This document shows, piece by piece, positions 35,700 through 46,569 of a stretch of 64,000 nucleotides of DNA. Source of the DNA: Prinia subflava (lineage: Eukaryota > Chordata > Aves > Passeriformes > Cisticolidae). Position numbers and translations under genes: made by a program. Below the pieces are notes generated by a model. It was not told the DNA's origin. It saw only the letters and a program-made list of their open reading frames with translations, and ran no database searches. The stretch's first letter is position 1; each line of letters begins with the position of its first letter. The stretch lies in NCBI RefSeq assembly GCF_021018805.1, contig NC_086259.1, positions 1,984,001-2,048,000 of the forward strand, in the 5' to 3' direction.

Positions 35700-35945
35700 T
35701 TGCATGCACTATTCTCAGTTTCACAGATTCCAGAGAAAACTCTAAAGCCCTCTGGATGGCCCCATCTCTCAGGAGTGTCCCTGCACCCTCAGCTTGGTGT
35801 CACCTCAGATGTGCTAGGGGTGTCCTCATGCCTCTCTCTGTGTCACCAGTGCAGATATTCAATAACCCTGTGCCCAGCACAGACCCCTGAGGGACACCTC
35901 TGGCCACTGATGTCCATCAGGGCTCCCAGCCTTTGGGCACTACAC
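35700..35945 (-). mobile_element. CR1 LINE internal (reverse transcriptase) fragment
   Basis: The minus strand encodes GVPQGSVLG followed by a worn LFNI-like stretch. After about 30 codons it has the equivalent of the DDTKLGGV..TPEG block (nucleotides ACACCAAGCTGAGGGTGCAGG). These are diagnostic, ordered reverse-transcriptase pieces of CR1 elements. Frame breaks and the loss of FADD show it is dead. Short plus-strand frames here (35624-35948) are artefacts. The left limit is approximate. Confidence 0.8.
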
Positions 35946-37172
35946 TGACAGAAAATAACTGCAGTCCCAGATGGCAGCTTGCAGGCTTTCCTCATGCATG
36001 GAAGTCCCAGGGGCTCTTTCTATAAATATCCAGGACCATATGTTCCTGCATCTCTGAAACATCACTAAACTCTTTGCCCTTACATCCCTTTGGGAAAGTG
36101 CGACAGGAGCATCATAGTAAGGACATCAGAAAATCTAAGATAAGATGGTTTGGACAGTAATATCTGTACTGTGTGTCTACCCAGCTCAACATCTGGCTCA
36201 GTATTCTTGCTTTATAATGCTTATTATGGGCTGATTGATTCTGGGATCAAGTTTAGGAGGACATGAAACAGCATTTAAATCCAGATTTGGTGTTGCTGCC
36301 AGACCTGTGTTGCTGCAGGAGTGCCCAAACTGTTTTCTGTGCTCTCCTTTCCCTGAGAGGGCCCTGGGCAGCACCGTTAATCCAGAACATGTTTCTGTCC
36401 TCACTGGGCCAGAGGCTGGGGCTTTTGTTCTGTTTTCAGATAAATTACAGCTGGTATCCCTGGTATTTTGGGGGAATTGTGACTAATTACATAGGGAAAT
36501 ACCATGACACGTAACCCCATGAAAATAATTTTCAAAGAAGTATAAAGGAATGCAATATTGTTGTAAAAACCTAAACAGAGCTGATGCTCCAAATCAAACA
36601 AAAATTAAAAATCCAAACTATATGTGAGAAATCACCTGGTTAATAGTCGAAGGGCAAATCCCTCTCTTAACCCAGTCTTCCTGTAGTGGAAAGCAGATCT
36701 GATTTCTGCCATTGATGTCAGGAGCTTATTCCTGCAGGGAGGAGTTTAGTGGGTAAGGCACTGAACAGGGTGTAATTCCCAGATGAGCACCTGGCTGCCT
36801 GTAGGAATTCGGGTGAGTGACTCTACCTCGAATCCTTTCCATTGCAAGATGAGATAATTGCATTTCCCCTCTGCCCAGAAATGCTGAAGGGCTCTCCATT
36901 AAGGTGAGCATTAGGGTGGCACGGACAGAAATCCAAGTGCTATGCGACAAGGAGTTATTAGCAAGAAAAAGATTGTTTTTCTGGTCTTATCTTTCAGAAT
37001 CCTATTGTTTCACAAATGTGAAGTTTCCTTAATCCATATTAACAAAATCCTCTCTGTACTGAGATGTTCTGAGCAGTACCTGAAGAAGCCATACTACAAC
37101 TTCAGGCTGTTCCTTGTATTTTTCCTTATCTCTGCCTGACTTTGTCTGTCACTAACTCTCTCTGGTGCTACA

Positions 37173-37178
<6 letters not shown>
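35946..37178. other. non-genic stretch
   Basis: AT-rich unique DNA with short frames on both strands and no recognisable feature. Confidence 0.45.

Positions 37179-37225
<47 letters not shown>
37179..37225. repeat. poly-A run, 47 bases
   Basis: Uninterrupted run of A. The upstream 300 bp do not resemble a known transcript 3' end, there is no AATAAA just before it, and I see no target-site duplication. A retrocopy tail is therefore not supported. An expanded mononucleotide repeat is likelier. Its length may be misassembled. Confidence 0.9.
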
Positions 37226-37230
<5 letters not shown>

Positions 37231-39545
37231 CTGAGGGAGCTCCCCTTCAAACTATAATGGACCTCTCTGCTTTGCCACTGAACCTGGATTCATGGGTAAA
37301 GCATTAATGTAAATGGAAATATTCCAAGTTTAAAAAAAGAAAAATATTGGAATGTTTAAGTCTCAAGGACAAAAGGTCTCTCAGAAACAGCATTAAAATT
37401 TTGCTGGCAGCTGCAGGAAGTTGCTGTTCAGAGTGAGAAGGCATAGAAATGAAATTGCCCTGCAGAAATCATCTACTCAGAGCACTACCTTGTACTGAGT
37501 ATGAACCAACCTTGTCTCTGGTGTTGGCAGCCCTGGGTTTGATCTTATCAAAAGAACTTAATCCTTTTTTCAGTTATTGTTTTTAGAGAGACAGCAGGTC
37601 TCAGAAGGAAGCTGGGGACAGCAGAGCTCTGGCATCCCCCTGCAGTGCAGGGTCTGCTCCCAGAGCAGCTGTGATGGAGGCTGTGCCAAGGGCTTGTGCC
37701 AGAACAGGCTTCTTCAGCAGTTTATTCTAGCAAAAACGTTGAGATGTGGTCTGCTGGCTACAGAAGGCATCTGGGAATCAAAAAATGCTGGACTTGGCTC
37801 ATTCTGTGCATCAGTAAGCAGGGTAGTTGTGACTCTCAAGTTAACTGGTTTACATTGGCTTTTCCCAGATTTGTGAATGAGTATCTAAATACCCTGCATC
37901 AGTTAGTGTAAAATATAATCATTTATTCTTGTCTTCTGCAATATTGCAGGACTTTTATATGCAATTTTCTAAATCTGCTTTGAATGGGTAATTATGTCAT
38001 TATTCAGACCTCTGAAGAGATGGTGCAAGCCTCCAAAATTCCCCAAAGAACAACATTTTATGTCAAATTCTAATGGGTAATAATGAAATTGAAATGAAAT
38101 AACGAAATAATGGAATTCTAGAACTTTGGGACACATTTCCGTGTTGTTACATGGTGTAATCTTTCCATCATCACAAGCCAAAGCAAAACCAAATCAGTGA
38201 AAGCTTTGCCTGACATCCTTTGGCAGACTGCAACTTATTTTCAGATTGATTTGAATATGAAATTGAATTAGAGGAGCTAAAAATATTTCTGCAGCACTGC
38301 ACTGGTGAAAAGCAATAAACCCTTTTATGCCAGATAGTCTATGGAAGAATGGACAGCAACCTCTGAGAAAATGATAACCCATTTTTTTTTGCTGTTACCA
38401 TGGCAATGCAGCTACAAACACTTGTGTTTGGACTGTACAATCCTCATGAAATACAGCTTGTCAGTTCTTTTTATAAGCCATAAACCCTTTCAACTCCATG
38501 GATGCAGAACAGCTCCTAAGAAGGAGAGAGGAGAAAGGGACTGTAACGCATGGGAGGTGTGCAGGTCCTCATCAGTCCTCAAAACACCAGGGCAAGGCCC
38601 TCATGGAGGCCTCATTCTAACTTAAACATCTATTTGTTTATGCATTAATGTGTTTCTTGAGTGATTTTATTTAGATTTTGTGCCTCTTAACCCCTCTGAT
38701 TTGTTCCCAAAGTATGTGTGAGCTCACTCCCCTCACTGCATTACTTGCTGCACTGAGGAAAGGCAAGGCAGCCTCTAATCCATGTTTAAAATAAGATTGT
38801 TATTTTAAGCAATCTTTTCCTACCCCTTTTGAATCTTTGCATGCTTGAGGGATTCCCTTTGGAGTCCCAATAAATAAAACAGCAGGCTTTACTCTGCTTT
38901 GGGCAGCCCTTTTCTCCTGTCACTGCTCAATGGGCAGTAAGGGCTGGAGCAAGAGCCTGGGAAAAGGCAGCAGTGAGTTTGGTCATCCCAAGAATGTAGG
39001 GGTCAGAATGCAAAAGTGTGCAGTTCAGCATTTCTCCTTCAGCCAAGGAGAAAAACCAGGCCGTCAGTCCAAAACACAGGCATGTAAATGGTTTTAAATC
39101 CCTCGTGTAGGTGAAATACGCTTGCCAGTTGTCCCTTGAAGGTCGTACACCTGAGAGCTGTTCCCGACCCCCTCATTAAAATGGGCCACGGTCCCCTGCT
39201 GCCACATTTCCCTTTTGTTTTCCAGTGTGCAACACACAGCAAATGTGCCCTTTATAACAAACTTGTGCACACAGCAGGGTTTCTGAAAATGTACAAAAAA
39301 AGACTGAATTTAATGGGATTATTCATAAATCTAAACTAATCACAGGTTTGCAGCATCAAAGCCAATGTTCCTAATCCAAAGGATTTACCCTGAGTAGATC
39401 TAAGATTGCACAGAATAGATTTAGGATTGAGGGAAAATCTCAGCTCATCTGAATTTAATGATCTTGAACATCAGGGTCTCCTGAATTACCTTGGAAATGA
39501 TCTGAAGATAACTTATGTTCAGAAGTACAGGAAGAAAAATGGCAC
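37226..39545. other. non-genic stretch
   Basis: AT-rich unique DNA. No named repeat. A minus frame at 37,969-38,181 has no recognisable domain. Confidence 0.45.
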
Positions 39546-39676
39546 CTGGGTGTTCTCCATAATTGCAATTTCCAGTGTTGCTAAGACACAATTTCCTGGA
39601 GACTGATTCCCCAAATCTTTGACTCGCACAATCAGATGACAATTGCTGACCTGGGATGTGTCTAGCATGGAGCTGT
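39546..39676 (-). pseudogene. cadherin-like exon, possible CDH17 (LI-cadherin) relic
   Basis: On the minus strand a T-rich tract ending TTTATTTGTAG is followed by 131 open bases ending CCCAG|GTGCCA. The peptide contains HLIVRVKDLGNQS and TLEIAIMENT. It fits the closing strands of a cadherin repeat (LxVxVxDxGxQS ... xLxIxIxEN). By my recollection it is closest to the end of repeat 2 of LI-cadherin (CDH17), where the usual DxNDN linker is replaced by a TEN-type sequence, and the distance from the exon start to VKD agrees with that protein. CDH17 is a calcium-dependent adhesion protein of epithelial membranes. Against it: the donor is weak, a usual Tyr is Cys, and no convincing partner exons appear within tens of kilobases. 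If real it is more likely a relic of a decayed locus than part of a working gene. Confidence 0.25.
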
Positions 39677-40239
39677 CTACAAATAAAGGAAACTTATCAA
39701 AGACATTTATAATTCTTTTGCAAATGCATGACAGCTGGTCCAGGAACATGAAATTAAGCTGCCTTTCTTGTTAATTGCTCCTTAATAGTTAGAGCAGCTA
39801 TGTGCCATGAGGATGTTTCTATATTCTTGAGCTGGTGTATTTTTCTGTATTTCTGTACTTATGGTCCACCCCACTTTTGTTACTGCCAGTGGCAGCAAGG
39901 TCCTGAGGAAGCAAGGGAGAATTTGGGGAGTTCTGGGACAGATCTGTACCACATTTTCCATGCCACCTCTGTGCACTCTTAGCCTTTCAGGGACGTGCGA
40001 TGATTGCAGTGATCACTCACTGGTGACAGCCCGGGGTTACCAGGCTCAGCCTTCACTGTCCGATGCCTGCAGCCTTTGGGACAGCGAAGGAAGCCCTTCA
40101 GGAAAAGCTCTGCAAGCAGCCCTGAACCAGACAGAGGTGCTGGGAGAGAGAAGCACAGCTCTTGTTTCTGAGGGTAAAGCTGCTCTGCTGAGGGCAGAGG
40201 AAGGGTCTGTAGGCAAGTGAGGAGCAGTCACCTCGGTAT
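39677..40239. other. spacer before CpG-rich block
   Basis: AT-rich, then mid-GC from about 39,880. A 119-codon plus frame (39861-40220) without a known domain ends just before the CpG-rich block. Confidence 0.4.
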
Positions 40240-40600
40240 CAAACTGCTCTGGTTCTGGGCTGGTTCTGGCCGGGCTGCGCTCCGCACCCCTTGCCTGAGG
40301 GGGCTGTGACCGGACACAGCGTGGAACACTCCCTCGCTACTGCGGGCAGCCAGAGGGAAGAGTTTCCAGAATCTGGAGGTGGGGAAGTCCCCCTTCTCAT
40401 TTCCAGTGGGGGGATCCGTTTAGATAAGCTAACAGCAGCTCCCTGATCCTGCAGCATTAGGCGACCGCAGTGCCCGGGGTGCCGGTGTGGAGGCCGTGAG
40501 TCAGGCCGGGCGGGGCTGAGGGCAGGGCGGACTCAGGGTGAGCGCAGCTTCCCGGGGAGGGCAGGCTCACAACCTGAGCTCCGGCAATTTGTCCCTGGGG
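40240..40600. promoter_or_regulatory. CpG-rich block, candidate promoter or enhancer
   Basis: This is the only segment of the window with clustered CpG: about 19 CpG dinucleotides between 40,260 and 40,585 in GC-rich sequence, while the flanks have almost none. It contains a consensus GC box (GGGCGGGGC) at about 40,508-40,516, an AP-1-type TGAGTCA at 40,497-40,503, and a kappa-B-like GGGGAAGTCCCCC at 40,381-40,393. No TATA box is evident, as is usual for CpG promoters. No open frame can be tied to it on either side. It could be the start of a non-coding transcript, an enhancer, or simply a GC-rich patch. Confidence 0.35.
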
Positions 40601-43179
40601 CCTCCTAGCTCTCCCCCTGCCCTTCCAGCAGAAGGTAGCCCTTCCTTTCCCCAAGTGCTCTGCAGTTCTCCTCCACTTCAGGACTTTGCTAGGTTACCTT
40701 TGTGTCTCCTCTGTACAAATAATCTCTGACTGGAGTCAGGAATGTCAGGTGTGGGAGGGGATGGAGGGCTTAAGCCTATCTTGAAGGAGACTGAAGGGGG
40801 GACAGTGATTTATCTTTGAATGTTCTTCCCTCCTACAGTTCTGTCGAGCTGGTGATGCAGTTTTCTGTAATGATTCTGTAATGACTAATACCTGAAAGCC
40901 ATGGAAATTTCTCTGAACTCTTGAATGAGGGAAGATGGGCACTTCTGTTATCACGAGGGAGGCAGAGGATGATTTGCTTTTGTATCAGAGGTGAGATTTG
41001 TATCAGGTATTTTTGTCAGTACAGAAGTTATAGCAGCCAGGAGAGAGAAGTTTTGAGAGCCTGGTGTTTTTCTATCTGTTTACCCAGGACAGAGTTATCT
41101 GGATGATGTGTTTCACTATTAAACTGCTCCCAGAACAAAGGAAATCAACAGAAGGACAGCTCTATTTTACATATCAGAGGAGCGGTATTCGATTAGAGAA
41201 CTGGAAAAATATCTCATTTCATTCGAAGCTATCTTTTTGGTGTTTGTTGCTTAATTTGACACACATGTTCAGTGATAGTTTAGTTACAGCTCCCATAACC
41301 TAAGAAACCAGCTGTCAGATTGGTCATTGTTCCTGAGTGTTACTCTGACCTCAGCCTTTATCTGAAACATAAACAAGGCGCTCAATCGATGGCCATCAGC
41401 TGCTTTTCAATCAGAAAAAACTCTTTTCCCAGTTCCATAAAAACACCTAAATTACAATCTCAGCATTGGGATTTTTTAAGTGTTCTTCACACTGTGGTGA
41501 TGAGCTTTGCACAGCATAGGGAAATATAAAAAAACAAACAAAAAAACCCAAAACTGGAAAATACATTGAGGAGCAGTTCATGGACCAATACTTTTAATTT
41601 ATAATTAATTAATAGAAGTTATCCATGCTCTTGCATAAAGAATATGGAGAGATGACCAATGTGCTGTTGTAACAAAATGCAGTGCTGTACATTTAAACAG
41701 GGCACTGTGACCTGGGTTAGCTTCTTAAATGCTGAGATTACTCTGCCTTCCCAGTTCTTTCCATTATTGTTTTTGCGTTGTCCTGTTCTACTGTTATATC
41801 TTTAAGTTACTTTTCTCTGTATAAAATGTCATTTGCAGCATGTCCAAGGAAGGTGAATCTACTACAGAGCCAGCTCCTTGCAGCCCAAGCCAAAACATTA
41901 ATTCTTCAGACAGTACAGCATGCAGTTAAAAACCTCTCAGGCTGGATGTCCTGTTTTGGAGGAGCAGACATTTGACCTTTGTAGTTCTCTTTTGCAATGT
42001 TTGACATGTATTATTTTGTAGGAGTTTTCTAAGTATTTTTGCTCCCTTTCCCTTCCTCTTTTCTTTCCCACCCATGTAAAATAATATTCAATTTGTTGAC
42101 ACAATGCCAAATTACAAGTTAAAAAAAACCAAACCAGATAGATTTATTTAATCCCCACCCCATACATCTCTCTTTTAACTGCACTCTCCAAAAAAATTTT
42201 TATGGCTGTTATGTTAGTACGGATTTCTTTCAAGAATCTCATACATCACAAAATGAGTGCAGGCACACAAAATGAACTTCAAAAAGGCCTTTCACTGCAC
42301 TACAGAAAATCCCAGTCATTGCTGGAGGGGCACTGTGTGGGTGTACACAAAGCATCCGGCAGTGTTTTTCAAGGACAACAAACTGCACATTCTCTGCTGT
42401 ACTTTATGATCTGCAGATTCAGAAAATTGATCTACTATAAAGTAAAGCTACCTGGATTTTATTCACAAAAGAAGTGAGGGTGGGACTCATCGGGGCAGCA
42501 TCGTCTGGTGGGAGGTGCATTGGGATGCAATCTGCTGTACAGCTACATGCCTGGAGTCACGAAAATCTCGGTATTTCTGAGATCACTGTGGAGTTCCACT
42601 CGGTGAGTAATGTCAGGGTTTTGTGTTTCTGCTGCTTCGGGAACCTAAAATCAGAGCTGAAACCTGATGGAAAATTTTACCTCACATATGACTAAAGGGT
42701 CTTGTTTTCATACAAACCCAGGGGGTTCTGTGATGTGACAGCTGCTCTGTTGGGTGCTTGTTTCCCTGTCCCGTGTGAATTTGGTTATTCAGGGTTTTAT
42801 CACTGAAGCAGTGCAGGGAGCTCAGGAGTTTCTCTTTATGTGGCAGCAGCACCCGAACAGCTCTCCAAACCTAGAGCCTTACTCTAAAAGAGACAGTACA
42901 TACTTGAGCCTCTAAAAACATTCCTTTGTTCAGTTCACATGCTTGTCTGTGTTCTACAGGCTCTCAAAATAGAAAACTGACTTCTGTTTCCTAAGACTTA
43001 AGGTCTATAATTGTTCCAACACTTCAATACAAACCAAGAGAGAACTCCCCAGCTGTATCTTACTTTCTACAGATAAAGAAATAGCTTGTGTCCTTGAATC
43101 TCTCTGGAACATATGCTCTGAAGGGTGACTTGGAGCCTGTGGGAGGATTTTGTACCGTAACTCAGTGTTTGGTGTGAAG
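40601..43179. other. non-genic stretch
   Basis: AT-rich unique DNA. At 41,839-41,975 an acceptor-like ATTTGCAG is followed by two overlapping frames with protein-like composition (see findings). No named repeat. Confidence 0.45.
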
Positions 43180-43698
43180 TGTCGTGGTTTAAGCCCAGCT
43201 GGCACCCACAGCTGCCTGCTCACTGCTCCCCTCACCCTCAGTGGGATGGGGAATGGAGCCAGGGAAAAAGTGGGCTGAGTTAGAGACAGATTAGTAGGCC
43301 AGGAAGTGAAGGGAAAATAATAATAATGATGAAACAATATACAACATGAGCAATGCATAATACAATTGCTCACCACCAATGTCCAGTCAGTCCCCAGGCA
43401 CTGATTCCTGCCCCATGGCAAGCTCCCCCAGTTTGTGCTGAGCAGGATGTTCTGAGGTCTGGAATATCCCTGTGGCCAGCTCAGGTCAGCTGTCGTGGCT
43501 CTGCTCCCTCCCAGCTCCTTGTGCCCTTGCTTGCTGGCAGAGCACGGGAAACTGAAACCTCCTTCACTTGGCATGAGAACAACTTAGCACACCTGAAACC
43601 TCAGCTTGTTACCAACATTATTCTCTGACAGAATCCAAAACACAGCACTGGACCAGCTACTAGGAGGAAAATTACCTCTCTCAGCCCAAGCCAGGACA
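43180..43698 (-). mobile_element. solo LTR of an avian endogenous retrovirus (minus)
   Basis: Bounded by TGTCGTGGTTTAAGCCC at the left and AAGCCAGGACA at the right, giving the TGT...ACA ends of an LTR. The interior matches a very common bird LTR in order: the CCCTCAGTGGGATGGGG block, an (AAT)n-type patch near 43,318, CAATTGCTCACCACCAATG, GGAATATCCCTGTGGCCAGCTC, and CAGCACTGGACCAGCTACTAGG. Because the family's TATA and poly-A region lie on the complement, the element is on the minus strand. Its TATA box is eroded here. No gag, pol or env sequence is attached, so it is a solo LTR. No matching 5-bp target duplication is visible (TGAAG on the left, AAGGG on the right). The 189-codon minus frame at 43005-43574 is not a gene. 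Confidence 0.9.
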
Positions 43699-44170
43699 AA
43701 GGGGGGGTCTGAGTCAGTGACACAGCCAGGCCAAAGGATGCTCCAGGCAGGTTGGCTCTGGTGGCACAGTAATTCATCTAAAACCCAGTGGGGTTCAACA
43801 TGACAAATACTTTGTATAGACACACTTGTTTTCTCAGTGAGCATCTGCCTACTCTGAAAACATTAAATGCATTTTATTTATAGGCATTTTGTATGGCAAT
43901 TTGGTGGGTTTTTCCAGATGGAAAAGCAGAGCAGAGTGTTCCTTCCCATCATCATTGTGTTCAAGCTGATCCTGCATTCTCTGCCTGTTTAATGGTTTCT
44001 TGTTTTAAATTTATGTCCTTTCCATTCCTAAGTCTTAGGGCTGCCTTAGTTACCTTCTGTAAATGAGAGACTCAAGCAAGAGCATATTGATAGAACCTTT
44101 TCTCTGAGGCATCCAAGGGCCGTACTGGATTGCTTACCAGCCCCATCTTGGAGGCTGAAAGTTTCCAGCT
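43699..44170. other. non-genic stretch
   Basis: Includes a G-run near 43,700. No gene or named repeat. Confidence 0.4.
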
Positions 44171-44235
44171 CTTATAGTATTTTTTGTCTTTCCCACTAAC
44201 TCTTGCAGTATTTGTTGTCTTTCTCACTAACCCAT
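44171..44235. repeat. 31-bp tandem duplication
   Basis: A segment AGTATTTTTTGTCTTTCCCACTAAC is repeated 31 bp downstream with a few substitutions (AGTATTTGTTGTCTTTCTCACTAAC). Confidence 0.75.
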
Positions 44236-46373
44236 CTGCTGACAGTTTTGATTAGGCTGTAGTGGAACAGCAAGCTTTTCTGATTGCGCAGAAAACCTTT
44301 AAAGTGTAGCCCGAGGCTCTGGGCACAGGAGGTTCTTTCCAGTTATTGCTCTTTAAACCCTTTAGCTCAGCTGGAGATATTTCTCACAGGCTGTGTCTTG
44401 TGCCTTGGAAATGTGTGGAGAAGGAACAGACAGCTCCTTGCTGGTTTTGTTCTTAAACTGTCAGACAGAAAACTTAACCTGAGAATTTGGGGTCAAAGAA
44501 CTTCCTATGGTTTCTGTTATGTTTGTGTGTGTGATGTGTGGAAGGAACCCAGCAGTAAATAAAGCAAGGCTTCAGGCCCCCGTGTGTGTTTCCTTGTGCC
44601 AGCAGAATCTCCTGGTGGCTCACCAAAGGTACAAAGTTGAAACAAAATACAGTATTTTGTACAAATGATGGAAATGCAGGGCACAGCCTCATCTTTACCT
44701 GTACCCCCCAGTTGGGATGGAGTATTTTCTGCTGGATCCATGAGGTTTCCTTTTGCCTTCACTTAGATCAGTTATGACATAAGAAGCCTAGCAACAGCTC
44801 AGACATGAGTTCAGGTCAAGGACTTTCACTTGGGGATGGTAATAATTTCAAAAACAGTCATCTTCTGCTCTGAGTGAAACCAAATTCTTCCATATCTCTG
44901 GCACAAGTGTGAAGTAGCCACCAAACAGATGTTCTGCTTAGAGTGTTGGTTTAACTCAGTGAGTTTCCCTGATGTGAACAGTGTCCATTCTTTCTAACTT
45001 TCAACACTGTGCTCCTTACTTTTTCATAATGAAACATACCTTGAAGTAAACAGTCCCATTTTTACCTTTGTGTGTGCATTACACAGCTGCTAAATGGGTT
45101 TTGTGTTACACACCAGAGGCAGCTGTTTCTGTGCTCAAAACCTAGACAGGCTCTACCTTTGTACCTGCCAGTGTAAGTGGGATTTTTGGACATTGTGGAG
45201 AATTTCCATGTGTTTGTGGCTTATGCAGTCAGGTAGCATTTGCTGAATGTAAATTCAATGGTGGCATTGGAATCACGTGGTTTGACCTTTGTGGGGAATT
45301 CCAGAGGACAGACCAGGACAAAAATGTGTCTCTTCTTCTTATGTGGGACAGTGCAGGGCTAACAAAGTATTGCAGAATTGCTTTGAGGATTCAGCACTAA
45401 TAAATCACCTAACCCAACACAGTGTATTTGCACTGATATGAAAATGGAGACAGCTCATGTGAGGGTCAGTACTGAGAACAGCAGCAATATTTAGCAATCA
45501 GCTTTAAGAAAGCACTGTTGTATGAAATGTCACTGATGGAGCACTGTGGATTGGAGCACTGCATTTCTCTACCCATTTTCCCTTTGTTCTCAAGATTTTT
45601 TGTTCCAGATTGGTGCAAATGACAAGTACCCATTAAAATTAATTTAGCCTTCACATTATGAATCCCTCTGCTGCTGTGGTGGGAAGTGACTTTTTCCTGT
45701 CTTGCAAACATATGGAAATGCACAGCAAACCCTTTGCAAGGTCTACAATTTAACAAATATTGCTGTCAAAAGCCACCCTCTATGGCAAAATAATACAAAC
45801 CAGCATGACCAGTGCAAGGCAAAAGAATATATGGAGGAAACTTTCACACTGAAGACAATTAAGTATTTCAGACAGAAAGAAATTTCTTGTGATTAATCAA
45901 GAATCTTATTCTCTGGCTTACACCTCATTTCCATCAGTATAATAAACCAGAATCCAGTGGAGTTACTCCTGATTTATAACAAAGGAGAGGACTAGAGTAA
46001 GTACCAAATAGGTCACATTCTCTGCTGATTGCTACCTCACATCATGACTGCCTGACATCTCTGCTGGCTTTAAAATACTTTCTGTTTCATGTAGGAGCTT
46101 TTTATACCATTTGTACTTGCTGTGTAGGGGAGAGGAAAATTAATTGCAGTCTAAATTAAATCCCTTTGGCATGCATTTAGATATGACTAAGAGGACTTCT
46201 AAAAATATGTTAACTAACATGCTTTATTGGAAAAAAAGAAGAACATTTTAATATATGCTTGCAGGTAAAGGTGATGTAGAGACTGAGTCTTTTTGGGATC
46301 AGCTCAAGAAATCAGAGTATTGTCTAGTCTGTCTCCTCTCCATTCTTTGACAATGTCCATTGTGTGCTACCGA
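44236..46373. other. non-genic stretch
   Basis: AT-rich with short frames on both strands that have no known motif. No named repeat recognised. Confidence 0.45.
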
Positions 46374-46392
46374 AGGTGGTATAAAACCACCT
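46374..46392. repeat. 19-bp palindrome centred on TATAAAA
   Basis: AGGTGGT and ACCACCT arms flank ATAAA, so the word TATAAAA sits inside a perfect inverted repeat. An ATG lies 56 bases downstream (46,448) but its frame closes after 21 codons. A TATA box function is not supported beyond the word itself. Confidence 0.5.
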
Positions 46393-46569
46393 CTTGTCCT
46401 TTGTGGTCCAAACACATTCTTCTGTGTTAAACATTGACAAGTAAAACATGGTGCACCTGATTTTGCTCCTCTCTGGCATCAGTAGACCACAAGCAGATAC
46501 AGAGTTAATTTAAGGGACCTCTTTGCTGGGAAGCTGACAAATCCCTCCAGTTTAAGTCTCTGGAATGTT

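Noticed and set aside
37969..38181. minus-strand YPLEFDIK as a cadherin repeat end
   Set aside because: Only four residues fit. Upstream and downstream do not align and the linker is absent.
43005..43574. 189-codon minus-strand frame
   Set aside because: It lies mainly inside a solo LTR, a non-coding terminal repeat.
46448..46513. ATGGTGCACCTGA resembling the start of a beta-globin
   Set aside because: Similarity ends after 13 bases and the frame stops after 21 codons.
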